Shown here one piece after another: positions 43,559 through 52,452 of a stretch of DNA of 64,000 nt; position 1 is the stretch's first letter; each line of letters starts with the position of its first letter. Below the pieces are notes generated by a model, which worked only from the letters and a program-made list of their open reading frames with translations, was not told the DNA's origin and searched no databases. This DNA is from Nocardioides aquaticus (lineage in GTDB: Bacteria > Actinomycetota > Actinomycetes > Propionibacteriales > Nocardioidaceae), in assembly GCF_018459925.1 (NCBI RefSeq), contig NZ_CP075371.1, positions 3,782,001 to 3,846,000 of the forward strand. Reading direction: 5' to 3'. The translations under genes were made by a program, and so were the position numbers.

Positions 43559-45432
43559 GCCAGGCGCCCGGTGCGGGGTACCGGCAGGACGTCCTCGACG
43601 CGCGCGTCGAGCGCTGGCTGCCCGACCTCCGCGAGGCCCTCGCCCTCGTCTACGACGACCCCGACGCCGTGGCCGACCGGCTGCTCGCGGTGGCCGCGGC
43701 GGGCTACGCCGACCGCCCCGACGACCTGCACCGCCTCGACCTGCGCCGCTCCCTGGCCCCCGACTGGTTCCAGCGGCCCGGCACGGTCGGGTACGCCGCG
43801 TACGCGGACCGCTTCGGCGGCACCCTGGCCGGGGTCGGCGAACGGGTCGGCCACCTGCGCGACCTCGGGGTCACCTACCTGCACCTGATGCCGCTGCTCG
43901 AGCCGCGTCCCGGGCCGGACGACGGCGGGTACGCCGTGGCCGACCACCGCCGGGTCCGCGCGGACCTCGGCACCGTCGACGACCTGCGCGACCTCACGCG
44001 GCTGCTGCGCACCGAGGGCATCAGCCTGTGCCTGGACCTGGTGGTCAACCACGTCGCCCGCGAGCACCCCTGGGCGGCCGCGGCGCGCGCCGGCGACCCC
44101 CGCTACCAGGCCTACTTCCGCACCTACCCCGACCGCACCGAGCCGGACCGCTGGGAGGAGACGCTGCCGGAGGTCTTCCCCGACTTCGCCCCGGGCTCCT
44201 TCACCTTCGACGACGAGCTCGGCGCGTGGGTGTGGACCACCTTCAACGCCTGGCAGTGGGACCTCGACTGGTCCAACCCCGACGTGCTGGTCGAGATGGC
44301 CGACATCGTGTGCTTCCTGGCCAACACCGGCGCCGAGGTGCTCCGCCTGGACGCGATCGCGTTCCTGTGGAAGCGGCTCGGCACCGACTGCCAGAACCAG
44401 CCCGAGGTGCACGCGCTGACCCAGGCGCTGCGCTGCGTGGCGCGGATCGCCTGCCCGGCGGTGGTCTTCCTGGCCGAGGCCATCGTCGGACCGCAGGACC
44501 TGCCGGCCTACCTCGGCCGGGGCCGGCACCACGGCAAGGTCAGCGACCTCGCCTACCACAACGCGCTGATGGTGCACCTGTGGTCGATGCTGGCCTCGGG
44601 CGACACCACGCTGTCCTCCCACGCCCTGCAGCAGCTGCCGTCGCCGCCGGCCTCGACGGCCTGGATCACCTACGCCCGCTGCCACGACGACATCGGGTGG
44701 GCGATCGACGACGAGGACGCGGCCGCGGTCGGCCTCTCCGGCCAGGCGCACCGGCGGTTCCTGGCCGACTGGTACGACGGCACCCACCCCGGGTCGTGGT
44801 CGCGCGGGCTGGTCTTCCAGCACCACCCCGAGACCGGCGACAAGCGCACGTCCGGGTCGCTGGCCTCGCTGGCCGGCGTCGAGGCCGGGGACCCGTACGG
44901 CCCGGACCGCGTCGTCCTGCTGCACGCGGTCGTCGCGGGCTGGGGCGGCGTGCCGGTGCTGTGGATGGGCGACGAGGTCGCGCTGCTGAACGACCCGGCG
45001 TGGGCCGAGGACCCCGCCCACGCCGAGGACAACCGGTGGGCGCACCGGCCCCCGATGCCGTGGGCCCCCGACGGGTCGCTGCCGGACCCGTACGGCGTCC
45101 TCCCCCGGCTCCGCGACCTGCTCGCCACCCGCGCCCGGCTGCCGCACCTGCACGCCGCCACCTCCGCCGAGGTGCTCGACCCGCCCGCGCCGGGCGTGCT
45201 CGCGGTGCTGCGACGCCACCCGCTCGGCGCCTTCGTCGGGCTCTACAACATGACCGCCGAGCAGCGCCACGTGCCGTGGTCGGCGCTCCACGCCGCGGGC
45301 CTCGGCCACGGCGTCGCGGTCCTCGACCACCTCGCCGGGGGCCGGCCGGTGCGCTCCGAGGGCGACCACGTCGTGCTGCCGCCGTGCGGCGCCTCGTGGC
45401 TGACCGACGAGGACCCCACCCTCAGCCACTAG
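43555..45432 (+). CDS. Amylosucrase-family alpha-glucosyltransferase (GH13)
   Basis: 625 residues, the size of amylosucrase, which splits sucrose and extends alpha-1,4-glucan. Helical N-terminus, then the (beta/alpha)8 barrel: YLHLMPLLEPR, LCLDLVVNHVAREHPWA, nucleophile Asp in EVLRLDAIAFLWKRLGT, acid/base Glu in VVFLAEAIVG and the stabilising Asp in YARCHDDIGW. FNAWQWDLDWSNPDVL is typical of amylosucrases. The natural substrate may be sucrose or another glucoside. Coupled to the uncharacterised 43040 gene; a carbohydrate importer lies elsewhere in the window. Confidence 0.88.
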   Translation: MSQAPGAGYRQDVLDARVERWLPDLREALALVYDDPDAVADRLLAVAAAGYADRPDDLHRLDLRRSLAPDWFQRPGTVGYAAYADRFGGTLAGVGERVGHLRDLGVTYLHLMPLLEPRPGPDDGGYAVADHRRVRADLGTVDDLRDLTRLLRTEGISLCLDLVVNHVAREHPWAAAARAGDPRYQAYFRTYPDRTEPDRWEETLPEVFPDFAPGSFTFDDELGAWVWTTFNAWQWDLDWSNPDVLVEMADIVCFLANTGAEVLRLDAIAFLWKRLGTDCQNQPEVHALTQALRCVARIACPAVVFLAEAIVGPQDLPAYLGRGRHHGKVSDLAYHNALMVHLWSMLASGDTTLSSHALQQLPSPPASTAWITYARCHDDIGWAIDDEDAAAVGLSGQAHRRFLADWYDGTHPGSWSRGLVFQHHPETGDKRTSGSLASLAGVEAGDPYGPDRVVLLHAVVAGWGGVPVLWMGDEVALLNDPAWAEDPAHAEDNRWAHRPPMPWAPDGSLPDPYGVLPRLRDLLATRARLPHLHAATSAEVLDPPAPGVLAVLRRHPLGAFVGLYNMTAEQRHVPWSALHAAGLGHGVAVLDHLAGGRPVRSEGDHVVLPPCGASWLTDEDPTLSH

Positions 45433-45475
45433 CGTGACCGGGGTCACGCCCCACCCGCGCTCCCCCGGAGGTCCG

Positions 45476-47017
45476 ATGTCCGTCCGCTCCAGCACCGTCG
45501 ACGACGTCCTCGCGCGCAGCGCGCGCCGGCACCCCGACCGGGTCGCCCTCCGCTTCGCCGACCGCACCTGGACCTACCGCGAGCTCGACGACGCGGTGAG
45601 CCGGGCAGCCGTGGCCCTGCGCGACCTCGGCCTGGCCCGCGGCGACCGCGTGGCGGCGTACGGGCGCAACTCCGACGCCTACCTGCTGGGGTTCCTCGGC
45701 TGCGCGCGCGCCGGGCTGGTGCACGTGCCGGTCAACTACGCGCTGACCGGGGAGGAGCTGGGCTACCTCGTCGAGCAGTCCGGCTCGGTGGCGGCCCTGG
45801 TCGACCCGGGCCTGCGGGCCCAGTACGACGCCGCGGGGCTGGCGGTCGGGACCGTGCTGGCGCTGCGCGACGAGGCCGGTTCGCTGCTCGAGCGGGCGAC
45901 GTCCGGGCCGGTGCCGACCTCCGTGCTGCCCGCCGGGGAGCCGCCGGTGGTCGACGCTGACCTGGTGCAGCTGCTCTACACCTCGGGCACCACCTCGCGG
46001 CCCAAGGGCGCGATGATGACGCACCGCGCCCTGGTCCACGAGTACGTCTCCTGCGTGGTCGCCCTCGAGCTGCGCGAGGGCGACGAGCCGCTGCACCCGA
46101 TGCCGCTCTACCACTCCGCCGGGATGCACGTGTTCCTGATGCCCTACCTCGCGGTCGGGGCGGTGAACCACCTGATGGAGGCGCCCGACGTGCCGGAGGT
46201 GCTCCGCCTGGTCGAGGAGCGCCGGCTGGGCGCGGTCTTCCTGGCCCCCACCGTGTGGGTGCCGCTGACCAACCACCCCGACTTCGCCACCCGCGACCTC
46301 TCCAGCCTGCGCAAGGCGTTCTACGGCGCCTCGATCATGCCCGGGCCGGTGCTGGCACGGCTGACCGACGCGTTGCCGGACCTCACGGTGTGGAACTGCT
46401 TCGGGCAGTCCGAGATCGGACCGCTGGCCACCGTGCTGCGTCCCGAGGAGCACGCCGAGCGGCCGAGCTCCTGCGGGCGCCCGGTGCTCTTCGTCGAGGT
46501 GCGGGTGGTCGACGAGACCGGTGCCGACGTGGAGCCCGGCGGGAGCGGCGAGGTCCTCTACCGCTCGCCGCAGCTGTGCGAGGGCTACTGGGACGCCCCC
46601 GAGGCGACCGCCGAGGCCTTCGCCGACGGGTGGTTCCACTCCGGCGACCTGGTCCGCGTCGACGAGGAGGGCTACCTGACGGTCGTCGACCGGATCAAGG
46701 ACGTCATCAACACCGGCGGCGTGCTGGTGGCCTCCCGCGAGGTCGAGGACGTCCTCTACACCCACCCGGCGGTGGCCGAGGTCGCCGTCGTCGGCACGCC
46801 GGACGAGCGGTGGATCGAGGCCGTCACCGCCTTCGTGGTGCTCCGTCCCGACGCCACGCTCGGCCCCGAGGACGCGCCCGGGGCGCTGGTCGCCCACGCC
46901 CGGGGGTCGCTGGCCGGCTTCAAGGTGCCCAAGCAGGTGCTGCTGGTCGACGAGCTGCCCCGCAACCAGTCCGGCAAGCTGCTCAAGCGGGTGCTGCGCG
47001 ACCAGGTCGGCGGCTGA
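45476..47017 (+). CDS. Long-chain fatty acid-CoA ligase / acyl-CoA synthetase
   Basis: 513-residue adenylate-forming enzyme. The AMP-binding P-loop is LLYTSGTTSRPKGAMMTH, followed by VWNCFGQSEIGP, DGWFHSGDLVRVDEEGYL, RIKDVINTGG and the catalytic Lys region NQSGKLLKRVLR. Acyl chain length cannot be set. GGAGG lies before ATG 45476; the frame opens 14 codons earlier but without family sequence. The methyltransferase follows one base after the stop. Confidence 0.92.
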   Translation: MSVRSSTVDDVLARSARRHPDRVALRFADRTWTYRELDDAVSRAAVALRDLGLARGDRVAAYGRNSDAYLLGFLGCARAGLVHVPVNYALTGEELGYLVEQSGSVAALVDPGLRAQYDAAGLAVGTVLALRDEAGSLLERATSGPVPTSVLPAGEPPVVDADLVQLLYTSGTTSRPKGAMMTHRALVHEYVSCVVALELREGDEPLHPMPLYHSAGMHVFLMPYLAVGAVNHLMEAPDVPEVLRLVEERRLGAVFLAPTVWVPLTNHPDFATRDLSSLRKAFYGASIMPGPVLARLTDALPDLTVWNCFGQSEIGPLATVLRPEEHAERPSSCGRPVLFVEVRVVDETGADVEPGGSGEVLYRSPQLCEGYWDAPEATAEAFADGWFHSGDLVRVDEEGYLTVVDRIKDVINTGGVLVASREVEDVLYTHPAVAEVAVVGTPDERWIEAVTAFVVLRPDATLGPEDAPGALVAHARGSLAGFKVPKQVLLVDELPRNQSGKLLKRVLRDQVGG

Positions 47018-47018
47018 G

Positions 47019-47645
47019 GTGGACGCGGGCGTCTGGGACGAGCGGTACGCCGGACGCGACCTGGTGTGGTCGGTCGAGCCGAACGCGTCCGTGGCGCAGG
47101 AGTGCGCCGGCCTACCTCCGGGCCGCGCGCTCGACGTCGCCTGCGGCGAGGGCCGCAACGCCCTCTGGCTGGCCGGGCGGGGTTGGACGGTGACCGCCGC
47201 GGACTTCTCCGCCGTGGCGCTCGACAAGGGCCGGGCGCTGGCCGCGGAGCAGGAGCACGGCGACCGGGTCACCTGGCAGCAGGCCGACGCGACCACCTGG
47301 TCGCCGCCGGCCGACCAGGACCTCGTCGTGCTGGCCTACCTGCAGCTGGAGGACGGGGAGCGCCGGGCCGCGGTGCGGACGGCGTACGACGCCCTGCGAC
47401 CGGGCGGGACGTTCCTGCTCGTCGCCCACGACCGGAGCAACCTCGCCGAGGGCACCGGCGGGCCGCAGGACCCGACGGTGCTGATGACCGCCGAGGACGT
47501 GCTGGCCGACCTCGCCGACCGGGCGCCGGAGGTGCTCCGGGCCGAGCGGGTGGCGCGGCAGGTGCACCCGCACGGCACCCACGCCCGACCGGGCGAGCAG
47601 GCGGCGACCGCCTGGGACTGCCTGGTCCGCTGCGTCCGGACCTGA
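47019..47645 (+). CDS. Class I SAM-dependent methyltransferase (TehB/thiopurine-like)
   Basis: 208 residues. VWDERYAGRDLVWSVEPN and ALDVACGEGRNALWLAGRGW are typical of a group of TehB-like methyltransferases; motif III is YDALRPGGTFLLVAHD. Substrate unknown. GTG start one base after the acyl-CoA synthetase stop, so cotranscribed. Confidence 0.85.
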   Translation: MDAGVWDERYAGRDLVWSVEPNASVAQECAGLPPGRALDVACGEGRNALWLAGRGWTVTAADFSAVALDKGRALAAEQEHGDRVTWQQADATTWSPPADQDLVVLAYLQLEDGERRAAVRTAYDALRPGGTFLLVAHDRSNLAEGTGGPQDPTVLMTAEDVLADLADRAPEVLRAERVARQVHPHGTHARPGEQAATAWDCLVRCVRT

Positions 47646-47653
47646 GGGCCGGG

Positions 47654-47959
47654 TCAGTCGCGGGGGTCGTCCTGCTGCGGGTCGTGCTGCTGCGGCGCGT
47701 GCTGCGCCCGGAGACCACGGGCGCGCGGCGGCGGGGGCGCGTCCTGGGGGACGCCCTCGTGGGGCTTGCGGTCGGTGGGGTCGTAGAGCCCCTTCTCCTC
47801 CGCCGCGTCGACGTTGCGCAGCCGGTGCACCAGGCTCCAGCCGAGCAGCGCGATCGTCAGGATCCCGAGACCGAAGATGCCGAAGGCGCCCCAGCCGGCG
47901 ACCACGTCGTCCGGCTCGGGGGTGGGGTCGAGCTGCCACAGCGTCACGAGCAGGTCCAT
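47654..47959 (-). CDS. Small membrane protein, unknown function
   Basis: 101 residues with one or two hydrophobic segments (~20-45, GWGAFGIFGLGILTIALLGW) and a polar tail rich in Gln, His, Asp and Pro (APQQHDPQQDDP) from a short DNA repeat. I recognise no family. It starts 7 bases after the mca stop on the same strand and may be cotranscribed; membrane neighbours like this are common beside mca in related genomes. Confidence 0.6.
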   Translation of the reverse strand: MDLLVTLWQLDPTPEPDDVVAGWGAFGIFGLGILTIALLGWSLVHRLRNVDAAEEKGLYDPTDRKPHEGVPQDAPPPPRARGLRAQHAPQQHDPQQDDPRD

Positions 47960-47966
47960 GGCCCCA

Positions 47967-48923
47967 TCATCCCACGGAGGCCCTGGGGGCCCCGGCGCGG
48001 ACGCCGGCGAACAGGTCGTCCTCGGGGACCGGCGCGTCGACGTGGCTGGTCACCAGCTCGTAGTCCTCGGTCGGCCAGGTCTTCTGCTGCACCTCGCGCG
48101 GGATGGCGAACCAGTGGCCGTCGGGGTCGATCTGGGTGGCGTGGGCCAGCAGCGCCTGGTCGCGGACGCCGAAGTACTCCCCGCACGGCACCTTGGTGGT
48201 GACCCGCGCGTCCCACTCCGGCTCCGGCACCCACTCCTTGAGGCGGTCGGCCCACGGCGACTCCAGGCCGTGCGCGAGCGTCGCGTCGTGCAACGACTGC
48301 ATCCGCTCACGGTTGAAGGAGTGGTGGTAGTACAGCTTGGCGACCTGCCAGGCCTCGCCCGCGTCGGGGAACCGCGTCGGGTCGGCCGCGGCCTCGAAGG
48401 CGGCCACGCTGACCTCGTGGCAGCGGACGTGGTCGGGGTGGGGGTAGCCACCGCGCTCGTCGTAGGTCGTCATCACGTGGGGGCGGACCCGGCGCACGAT
48501 CCGGACCAGCGCCTCGACGGCCTCCTCGAGCGGGACCAGGCCGAAGCAGCCCTCGGGCAGCGGGGGCTTGGGGTCGCCGTCGGGCCAGCCGGAGTCGACG
48601 AAGCCGAGCCACTCCTGGTGGATGCCCAGGATGTCGCGGGCCCGCTCCATCTCCTGGCGACGCACCTCGCTCATGTTCTCCAGCACGTCCGGGCGGTCCA
48701 TCCGCGGGTTCAGGATCGAGCCGCGCTCGCCGCCGGTGCAGGTCACCACGTGCACCTCGGCGCCCTCCGCGACGTAGCGGGCCGTGGTGGCCGCACCCTT
48801 GCTCGACTCGTCGTCGGGGTGGGCGTGCACGTGCATGAGGCGCAGTCCCGCGCTGGGACCGCTGGTGGTGGCGCCGTCGTGGTGCGACGGGCCGGGGTGC
48901 TGCGACTCGGCATGCTGCGACAT
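47967..48923 (-). CDS. mca: Mycothiol S-conjugate amidase
   Basis: Zinc amidase of the LmbE/MshB family that cleaves mycothiol adducts during detoxification; 318 residues. Zinc ligands lie in [16 protein letters not shown] and [12 protein letters not shown]; other signatures are [15 protein letters not shown] and [14 protein letters not shown]. The ~25-residue extension before [12 protein letters not shown] is His/Ser-rich and poorly conserved. ATG 48923 is selected because TACCAT ends 7 bases before it. With mshC this shows mycothiol is the organism's thiol. Confidence 0.94.
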   Translation of the reverse strand: MSQHAESQHPGPSHHDGATTSGPSAGLRLMHVHAHPDDESSKGAATTARYVAEGAEVHVVTCTGGERGSILNPRMDRPDVLENMSEVRRQEMERARDILGIHQEWLGFVDSGWPDGDPKPPLPEGCFGLVPLEEAVEALVRIVRRVRPHVMTTYDERGGYPHPDHVRCHEVSVAAFEAAADPTRFPDAGEAWQVAKLYYHHSFNRERMQSLHDATLAHGLESPWADRLKEWVPEPEWDARVTTKVPCGEYFGVRDQALLAHATQIDPDGHWFAIPREVQQKTWPTEDYELVTSHVDAPVPEDDLFAGVRAGAPRASVG

Positions 48924-48930
48924 GGCTCTC

Positions 48931-48936
48931 ATGGTA
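48931..48936 (-). promoter_or_regulatory. -10 box TACCAT, leaderless promoter of mca
   Basis: On the minus strand it ends 7 bases before ATG 48923. A CATCCT at 48954-48959 faces the opposite way, 6 bases before the DUF4307 GTG. Confidence 0.55.
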
Positions 48937-48965
48937 GGTCTCACCCCACCTGTCATCCTGGGGTG

Positions 48966-49370
48966 GTGAGCGAACAGGTCGACCTCGACGCCCGGTACGG
49001 CGCCCCCGCGCCCTGGCGCAGGCGTGCGCTGCTGGCCGGCGTGGGCGTGGTGGTGGCCGCGTTCGCCGCCTGGCTGGCCTGGGCCACGATCTACCACTCG
49101 GAGCCCGAGGTGCAGTCGCAGCTGGTCTCCTTCGACGTCCTCGACGCCCGGACGGTCGACGCCACCGTGGACGTCGAGGTCGAGGACGGCGTGACCGGAC
49201 TGTGCCGGCTCCGCGCGTTCGCCGAGGACCACTCGGTGGTCGGCGAGATCGCCTTCGAGGTCGCCCCCGCCGAGGGGCAGCGCTACGAGCAGCAGCTGCG
49301 CACCGACCGGCTGGCCACGTCGGTGGAGTCCCTGGGCTGCACCACGACCTCCCAGCCGCGCCCCCGCTGA
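48966..49370 (+). CDS. DUF4307 single-pass membrane protein
   Basis: 134 residues: short start with LDARYGAP, one TM (~20-42, [19 protein letters not shown]), then an extracytoplasmic beta domain with two Cys (GLCRLRAF and SLGCTT). This is the DUF4307 layout found beside mca and greA in actinobacteria. Function unknown. Confidence 0.85.
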   Translation: MSEQVDLDARYGAPAPWRRRALLAGVGVVVAAFAAWLAWATIYHSEPEVQSQLVSFDVLDARTVDATVDVEVEDGVTGLCRLRAFAEDHSVVGEIAFEVAPAEGQRYEQQLRTDRLATSVESLGCTTTSQPRPR

Positions 49371-49469
49371 AGCCTCCCGGCGGCCGTCGGTGTTGTTAGG
49401 GTGGTCGGTCTGACCGCCCGCCGGGCCACCCCGGAACCCCGGGGAAGCGCCCGCCACCCGTCGCCGGCC

Positions 49470-49507
49470 GTCCCTCCCGCCCAGGCACACATCGCCTGGC
49501 GAGGGAC
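49470..49507 (+). promoter_or_regulatory. Leader hairpin directly upstream of greA
   Basis: GTCCCTC (49470-49476) pairs with GAGGGAC (49501-49507), and CCAGGC (49481-49486) with GCCTGG (49494-49499), leaving a small asymmetric bulge and a 7-base loop. It ends 23 bases before the ATG, close to the AGGAG site, so it could affect termination or initiation. A TAGGGT-type -10 at about 49396-49401 would place it in the transcript. Confidence 0.5.
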
Positions 49508-49530
49508 GTCCCGTACCACCAGGAGTCCGC

Positions 49531-50034
49531 ATGACCGAGCAGAGCCAGCCCGCCAGCACCGTGTGGCTGACCCAGAAGACGCACGACCGCCTGCACGCCG
49601 AGCTCGAGGAGCTCAAGGGCCCGCTGCGCGCCGAGATCATCGCCCGGATCAGTGCCGCGCGTGACGAGGGCGACCTGAAGGAGAACGGCGGCTACCACTC
49701 GGCCAAGGACGAGCAGGGCAAGATGGAGGGCCGCATCCGCCAGCTCGAGGACATGCTCCGCCAGGCGACCACCGAGCCCGCCGCCGACGACGGCCGCGTC
49801 TCCGCCGGCAAGGTCGTCACCTACCGCTACCAGGGCGACGACGAGACCGAGCAGTTCCTGCTCGGCTCGCGCGACATCGACGACGACGAGGCCGACGTCG
49901 AGGTCTTCTCCCCGCAGTCCCCGCTCGGCGCGGCGCTGGACGGCGCCGCCAAGGGCGAGACGATCGACTTCGAGGCGCCCAACGGCCGCACGCTCAAGAT
50001 CGAGATCGTCGACGCGGTCCCCTTCGCCGGCTGA
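49531..50034 (+). CDS. greA: Transcription elongation factor GreA
   Basis: Rescues backtracked RNA polymerase by stimulating transcript cleavage. 167 residues: N-terminal coiled coil with the acidic tip [20 protein letters not shown] and C-terminal domain ending [21 protein letters not shown] precedes ATG 49531. One of the few genes here with a real leader, which carries a hairpin. Confidence 0.96.
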   Translation: MTEQSQPASTVWLTQKTHDRLHAELEELKGPLRAEIIARISAARDEGDLKENGGYHSAKDEQGKMEGRIRQLEDMLRQATTEPAADDGRVSAGKVVTYRYQGDDETEQFLLGSRDIDDDEADVEVFSPQSPLGAALDGAAKGETIDFEAPNGRTLKIEIVDAVPFAG

Positions 50035-50049
50035 GGTCCGGCGGGCGGG

Positions 50050-51279
50050 TCAGCCGGTGACCCGGTAGCCCCGCTCGCGCAACCGGGCCAGCAGCCGCTC
50101 CGAGTGGTCCTGGCCCCGCGTCTCCAGCTGCAGCAGCACCTCCACCTCGCCCACGTGCAACGTGGGCGAGGTGCGTTCGTGCACGACCTCGAGCACGTTG
50201 GCACCGGCGTCGGAGACCTCCAGCAGCAGCCCGGCCAGGCCGCCGGGCACGTCGGGGATGTTGACCCGCATCGCGTGGTAGCGCCCGGCGGCCGCCATGC
50301 CGTGCCGGATCACCTTGCCCAGCAGCAACGGGTCGATGTTGCCCCCGGACAGCACCGCGACCAGCGGGGTGCTCCAGCGGTCGGGGTGGTCGAGCAGCGC
50401 GGCCACCGCGGCCGCACCGGCCGGCTCCACGATGGTCTTGGTCCGCTCGACCAGCGCTACGAGAGCGCGGGACATCGAGTCCTCCGAGACGGTGACGACC
50501 TCGTCGACGAGGTCGCGCACCGCCGCGAAGGTCAGCTCGCCCGGCATGCCGACGGCGATGCCGTCGGCCATCGTGCGCATCGAGGTCAGGGCGACCGGGG
50601 CGCCCTGCTCGAGCGAGGTCGGGTACGCCGCCGCGCCCTCGGCCTGGACCCCCACGAGGTGCACGTCGGGCCGCAGCGCCTTGAGCGCGATCGCGACGCC
50701 CGCGATGAGGCCACCGCCGCCGGTCGGCACCAGCACGGTGCGCGCCTCCGGCGCCTGCTCGGCGACCTCGAGGCCGCAGGTGCCCTGGCCGGCCATGATG
50801 TCGGCGTGGTCGAAGGGGTGGATCAGCACCGCCCCGGTCTCCTCGGCGAAGCGCCGTGCCCCGACCAGCGCGTCCTCGATGTAGCGGCCCTCGAAGACCA
50901 CGTCGGCGCCGTACCCCCGGGTCGCCCGCTCCTTCGGGATCGGTGCGCCCTCGGGCATGAAGACCGTGGCGTGGATGCCGAGCAGCTGCCCGGCCAGGGC
51001 GACGCCCTGGGCGTGGTTGCCGGCCGAGGCCGCCACCACGCCGTTCGCGCGCTCGGCCTCGGTGAGGCGTGCCATCCGGTAGTAGGCCCCGCGGGCCTTG
51101 AAGGAGCCGGTGCGCTGGAGGTTCTCGCACTTGAGGTGCACCGGGCCGCCGCAGAGCGCCGAGAGCCAGCGCGACCGCTCCATCGGGGTCTCCACCGACA
51201 CCCCGCGCAGCACCTCGCGGGCGGCCTGGATCTCGGCGAGGCCGAGCGCGAGCGGCGGGCTGGTCACGGGCTCGGTCAT
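50050..51279 (-). CDS. ilvA: Threonine ammonia-lyase
   Basis: PLP enzyme converting threonine to 2-oxobutyrate, the entry to isoleucine synthesis; 409 residues. The PLP Lys is in LQRTGSFKARGAYYRM, the phosphate-binding glycine loop in VPTGGGGLIAGVA, and the closing Ser-region in LSGGNID. Residues ~335-409 form one ACT domain (MRVNIPDVPGGLAGLLLEVS), a binding site for amino-acid control. Length and single ACT fit biosynthetic or catabolic forms; which is undecided. A 14-bp perfect hairpin lies inside the ACT-coding part. Overlaps the AI-2E gene by 4 bases. Confidence 0.93.
   Translation of the reverse strand: MTEPVTSPPLALGLAEIQAAREVLRGVSVETPMERSRWLSALCGGPVHLKCENLQRTGSFKARGAYYRMARLTEAERANGVVAASAGNHAQGVALAGQLLGIHATVFMPEGAPIPKERATRGYGADVVFEGRYIEDALVGARRFAEETGAVLIHPFDHADIMAGQGTCGLEVAEQAPEARTVLVPTGGGGLIAGVAIALKALRPDVHLVGVQAEGAAAYPTSLEQGAPVALTSMRTMADGIAVGMPGELTFAAVRDLVDEVVTVSEDSMSRALVALVERTKTIVEPAGAAAVAALLDHPDRWSTPLVAVLSGGNIDPLLLGKVIRHGMAAAGRYHAMRVNIPDVPGGLAGLLLEVSDAGANVLEVVHERTSPTLHVGEVEVLLQLETRGQDHSERLLARLRERGYRVTG
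50143..50173. repeat. Intragenic hairpin, 14-bp perfect arms
   Basis: 50143-50156 pairs without mismatch with 50160-50173 around a 3-base loop, inside the ACT-domain codons of ilvA (HERTSPTLHVGEVEV region). Confidence 0.85.
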
Positions 51280-52448
51280 CGGGTCTCCTGCGCGGGGTCG
51301 GGGTCGGGGTCGGGGTCGGGGTGGGGGTCGGGGTGGGGGGCGGACGGCTCGGTCGGGTCGTGGCCGGCGAGGTGGAGCACGACGGCGTTGGCGGTGGCCA
51401 CCAGGGGGACGGCGACCAGCGCACCCGACACCCCGGCGACCAGGCCTCCGGCGGTGACCGCGACGAGCACCCCCAGCGGGTGGACGGAGACGAACCGGCC
51501 CATCAGGAACGGTTGGAGCAGGTTCGACTCGACCTGCTGCACGACCAGGACGCCGACGAGCATGACCACCGCGGTGGTGAACCCTCCGTCGACCAGCGCG
51601 ACCAGGACGGCCACCGCGCCGGCCAGGGTGGCGCCGACGACCGGGATGAACGCGCCGAGGAACGTGAGCACGAAGATCGCGGCCAGGAACGGCACCCCGA
51701 GGACGGCGGCCCAGACGGTGATCCCGATCGCGTCGACCAGGGCGACCGCCACGGTGGCCCGGACGTAGTGGGTCAGCGTCGTCCAGGCGACGTGGCCCGA
51801 GGAGTCGACGGGGCCGCGCGCGGCGCGCGGGGCCAGCCGGACCGCCCAGGCCCAGATCCGCTGCCCGTCGGCCAGGAAGAAGAACAGCGCGAAGAGGGCG
51901 AGGAAGAACCCGATGACGGCGTTGCCGGCGCTCGAGCCGACCGCGAGCGCCTGCTGCAGCGCACCGTCACCGGCGAAGGAGGCCACCGCGTCGCGCAGGG
52001 TGGCCACCGCGTCATCCACCTGCGACTGGTCGGCGTCGAGGGGCCCCTCGACCAACCAGGTGCGGACCTGCTCGATGCCCTCGGCGGCCGAGGTGGCCAG
52101 GTCGGAGGCACCGGTGGCGATCTGCTGGCCGACGAAGCCGAGCAGGCCGCCCACGACCACGAGGCCCAGGAGCACGACCAGCAGCGCGGCGAGGCTGCGC
52201 GGCAGCCACCGCGTGAGCAGCCGGACCGCGGGGTCGGCCAGCGCGGCGAGCAGCACCGCGATCACCAGCGGGAGCACCAGCACGGCGTAGGTCGCGACGA
52301 GCTGGACCAGCACCCACCCGAGGGCCGCGACCAGCAGCAGCCGCCAGGACCAGGCGGCCGCGAGGTCGACGCCCCACGGCACCCCGGCGCCACCGCGGGC
52401 CCGGACCTGCTCGGGGGCGCGGTCGTGCGGTGCGGGGCTCGACGGCAT
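51276..52448 (-). CDS. AI-2E family transporter (PerM-like)
   Basis: 390 residues, seven or eight TM helices in the family order: two N-terminal pairs (LLVLPLVIAVLLAALADP), an amphipathic soluble middle (~115-175), then YVRATVAVALVDAIGITVWA, the conserved FLGAFIPVVGATLAG and a last helix before HLAGHDP. The C-terminal tail is a PDP repeat made by a reiterated GGGGTC DNA tract near 51296-51341. Family members export small molecules or act as Na+/H+ antiporters; substrate unknown. Overlaps ilvA by 4 bases. Confidence 0.88.
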   Translation of the reverse strand: MPSSPAPHDRAPEQVRARGGAGVPWGVDLAAAWSWRLLLVAALGWVLVQLVATYAVLVLPLVIAVLLAALADPAVRLLTRWLPRSLAALLVVLLGLVVVGGLLGFVGQQIATGASDLATSAAEGIEQVRTWLVEGPLDADQSQVDDAVATLRDAVASFAGDGALQQALAVGSSAGNAVIGFFLALFALFFFLADGQRIWAWAVRLAPRAARGPVDSSGHVAWTTLTHYVRATVAVALVDAIGITVWAAVLGVPFLAAIFVLTFLGAFIPVVGATLAGAVAVLVALVDGGFTTAVVMLVGVLVVQQVESNLLQPFLMGRFVSVHPLGVLVAVTAGGLVAGVSGALVAVPLVATANAVVLHLAGHDPTEPSAPHPDPHPDPDPDPDPAQETR

Positions 52449-52452
52449 CGGC

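Noticed and set aside
51296..51341. GGGGTC array as a CRISPR or satellite element
   Set aside because: It lies inside the AI-2E reading frame, has a 6-base period with no spacers and simply encodes a Pro-Asp tail.
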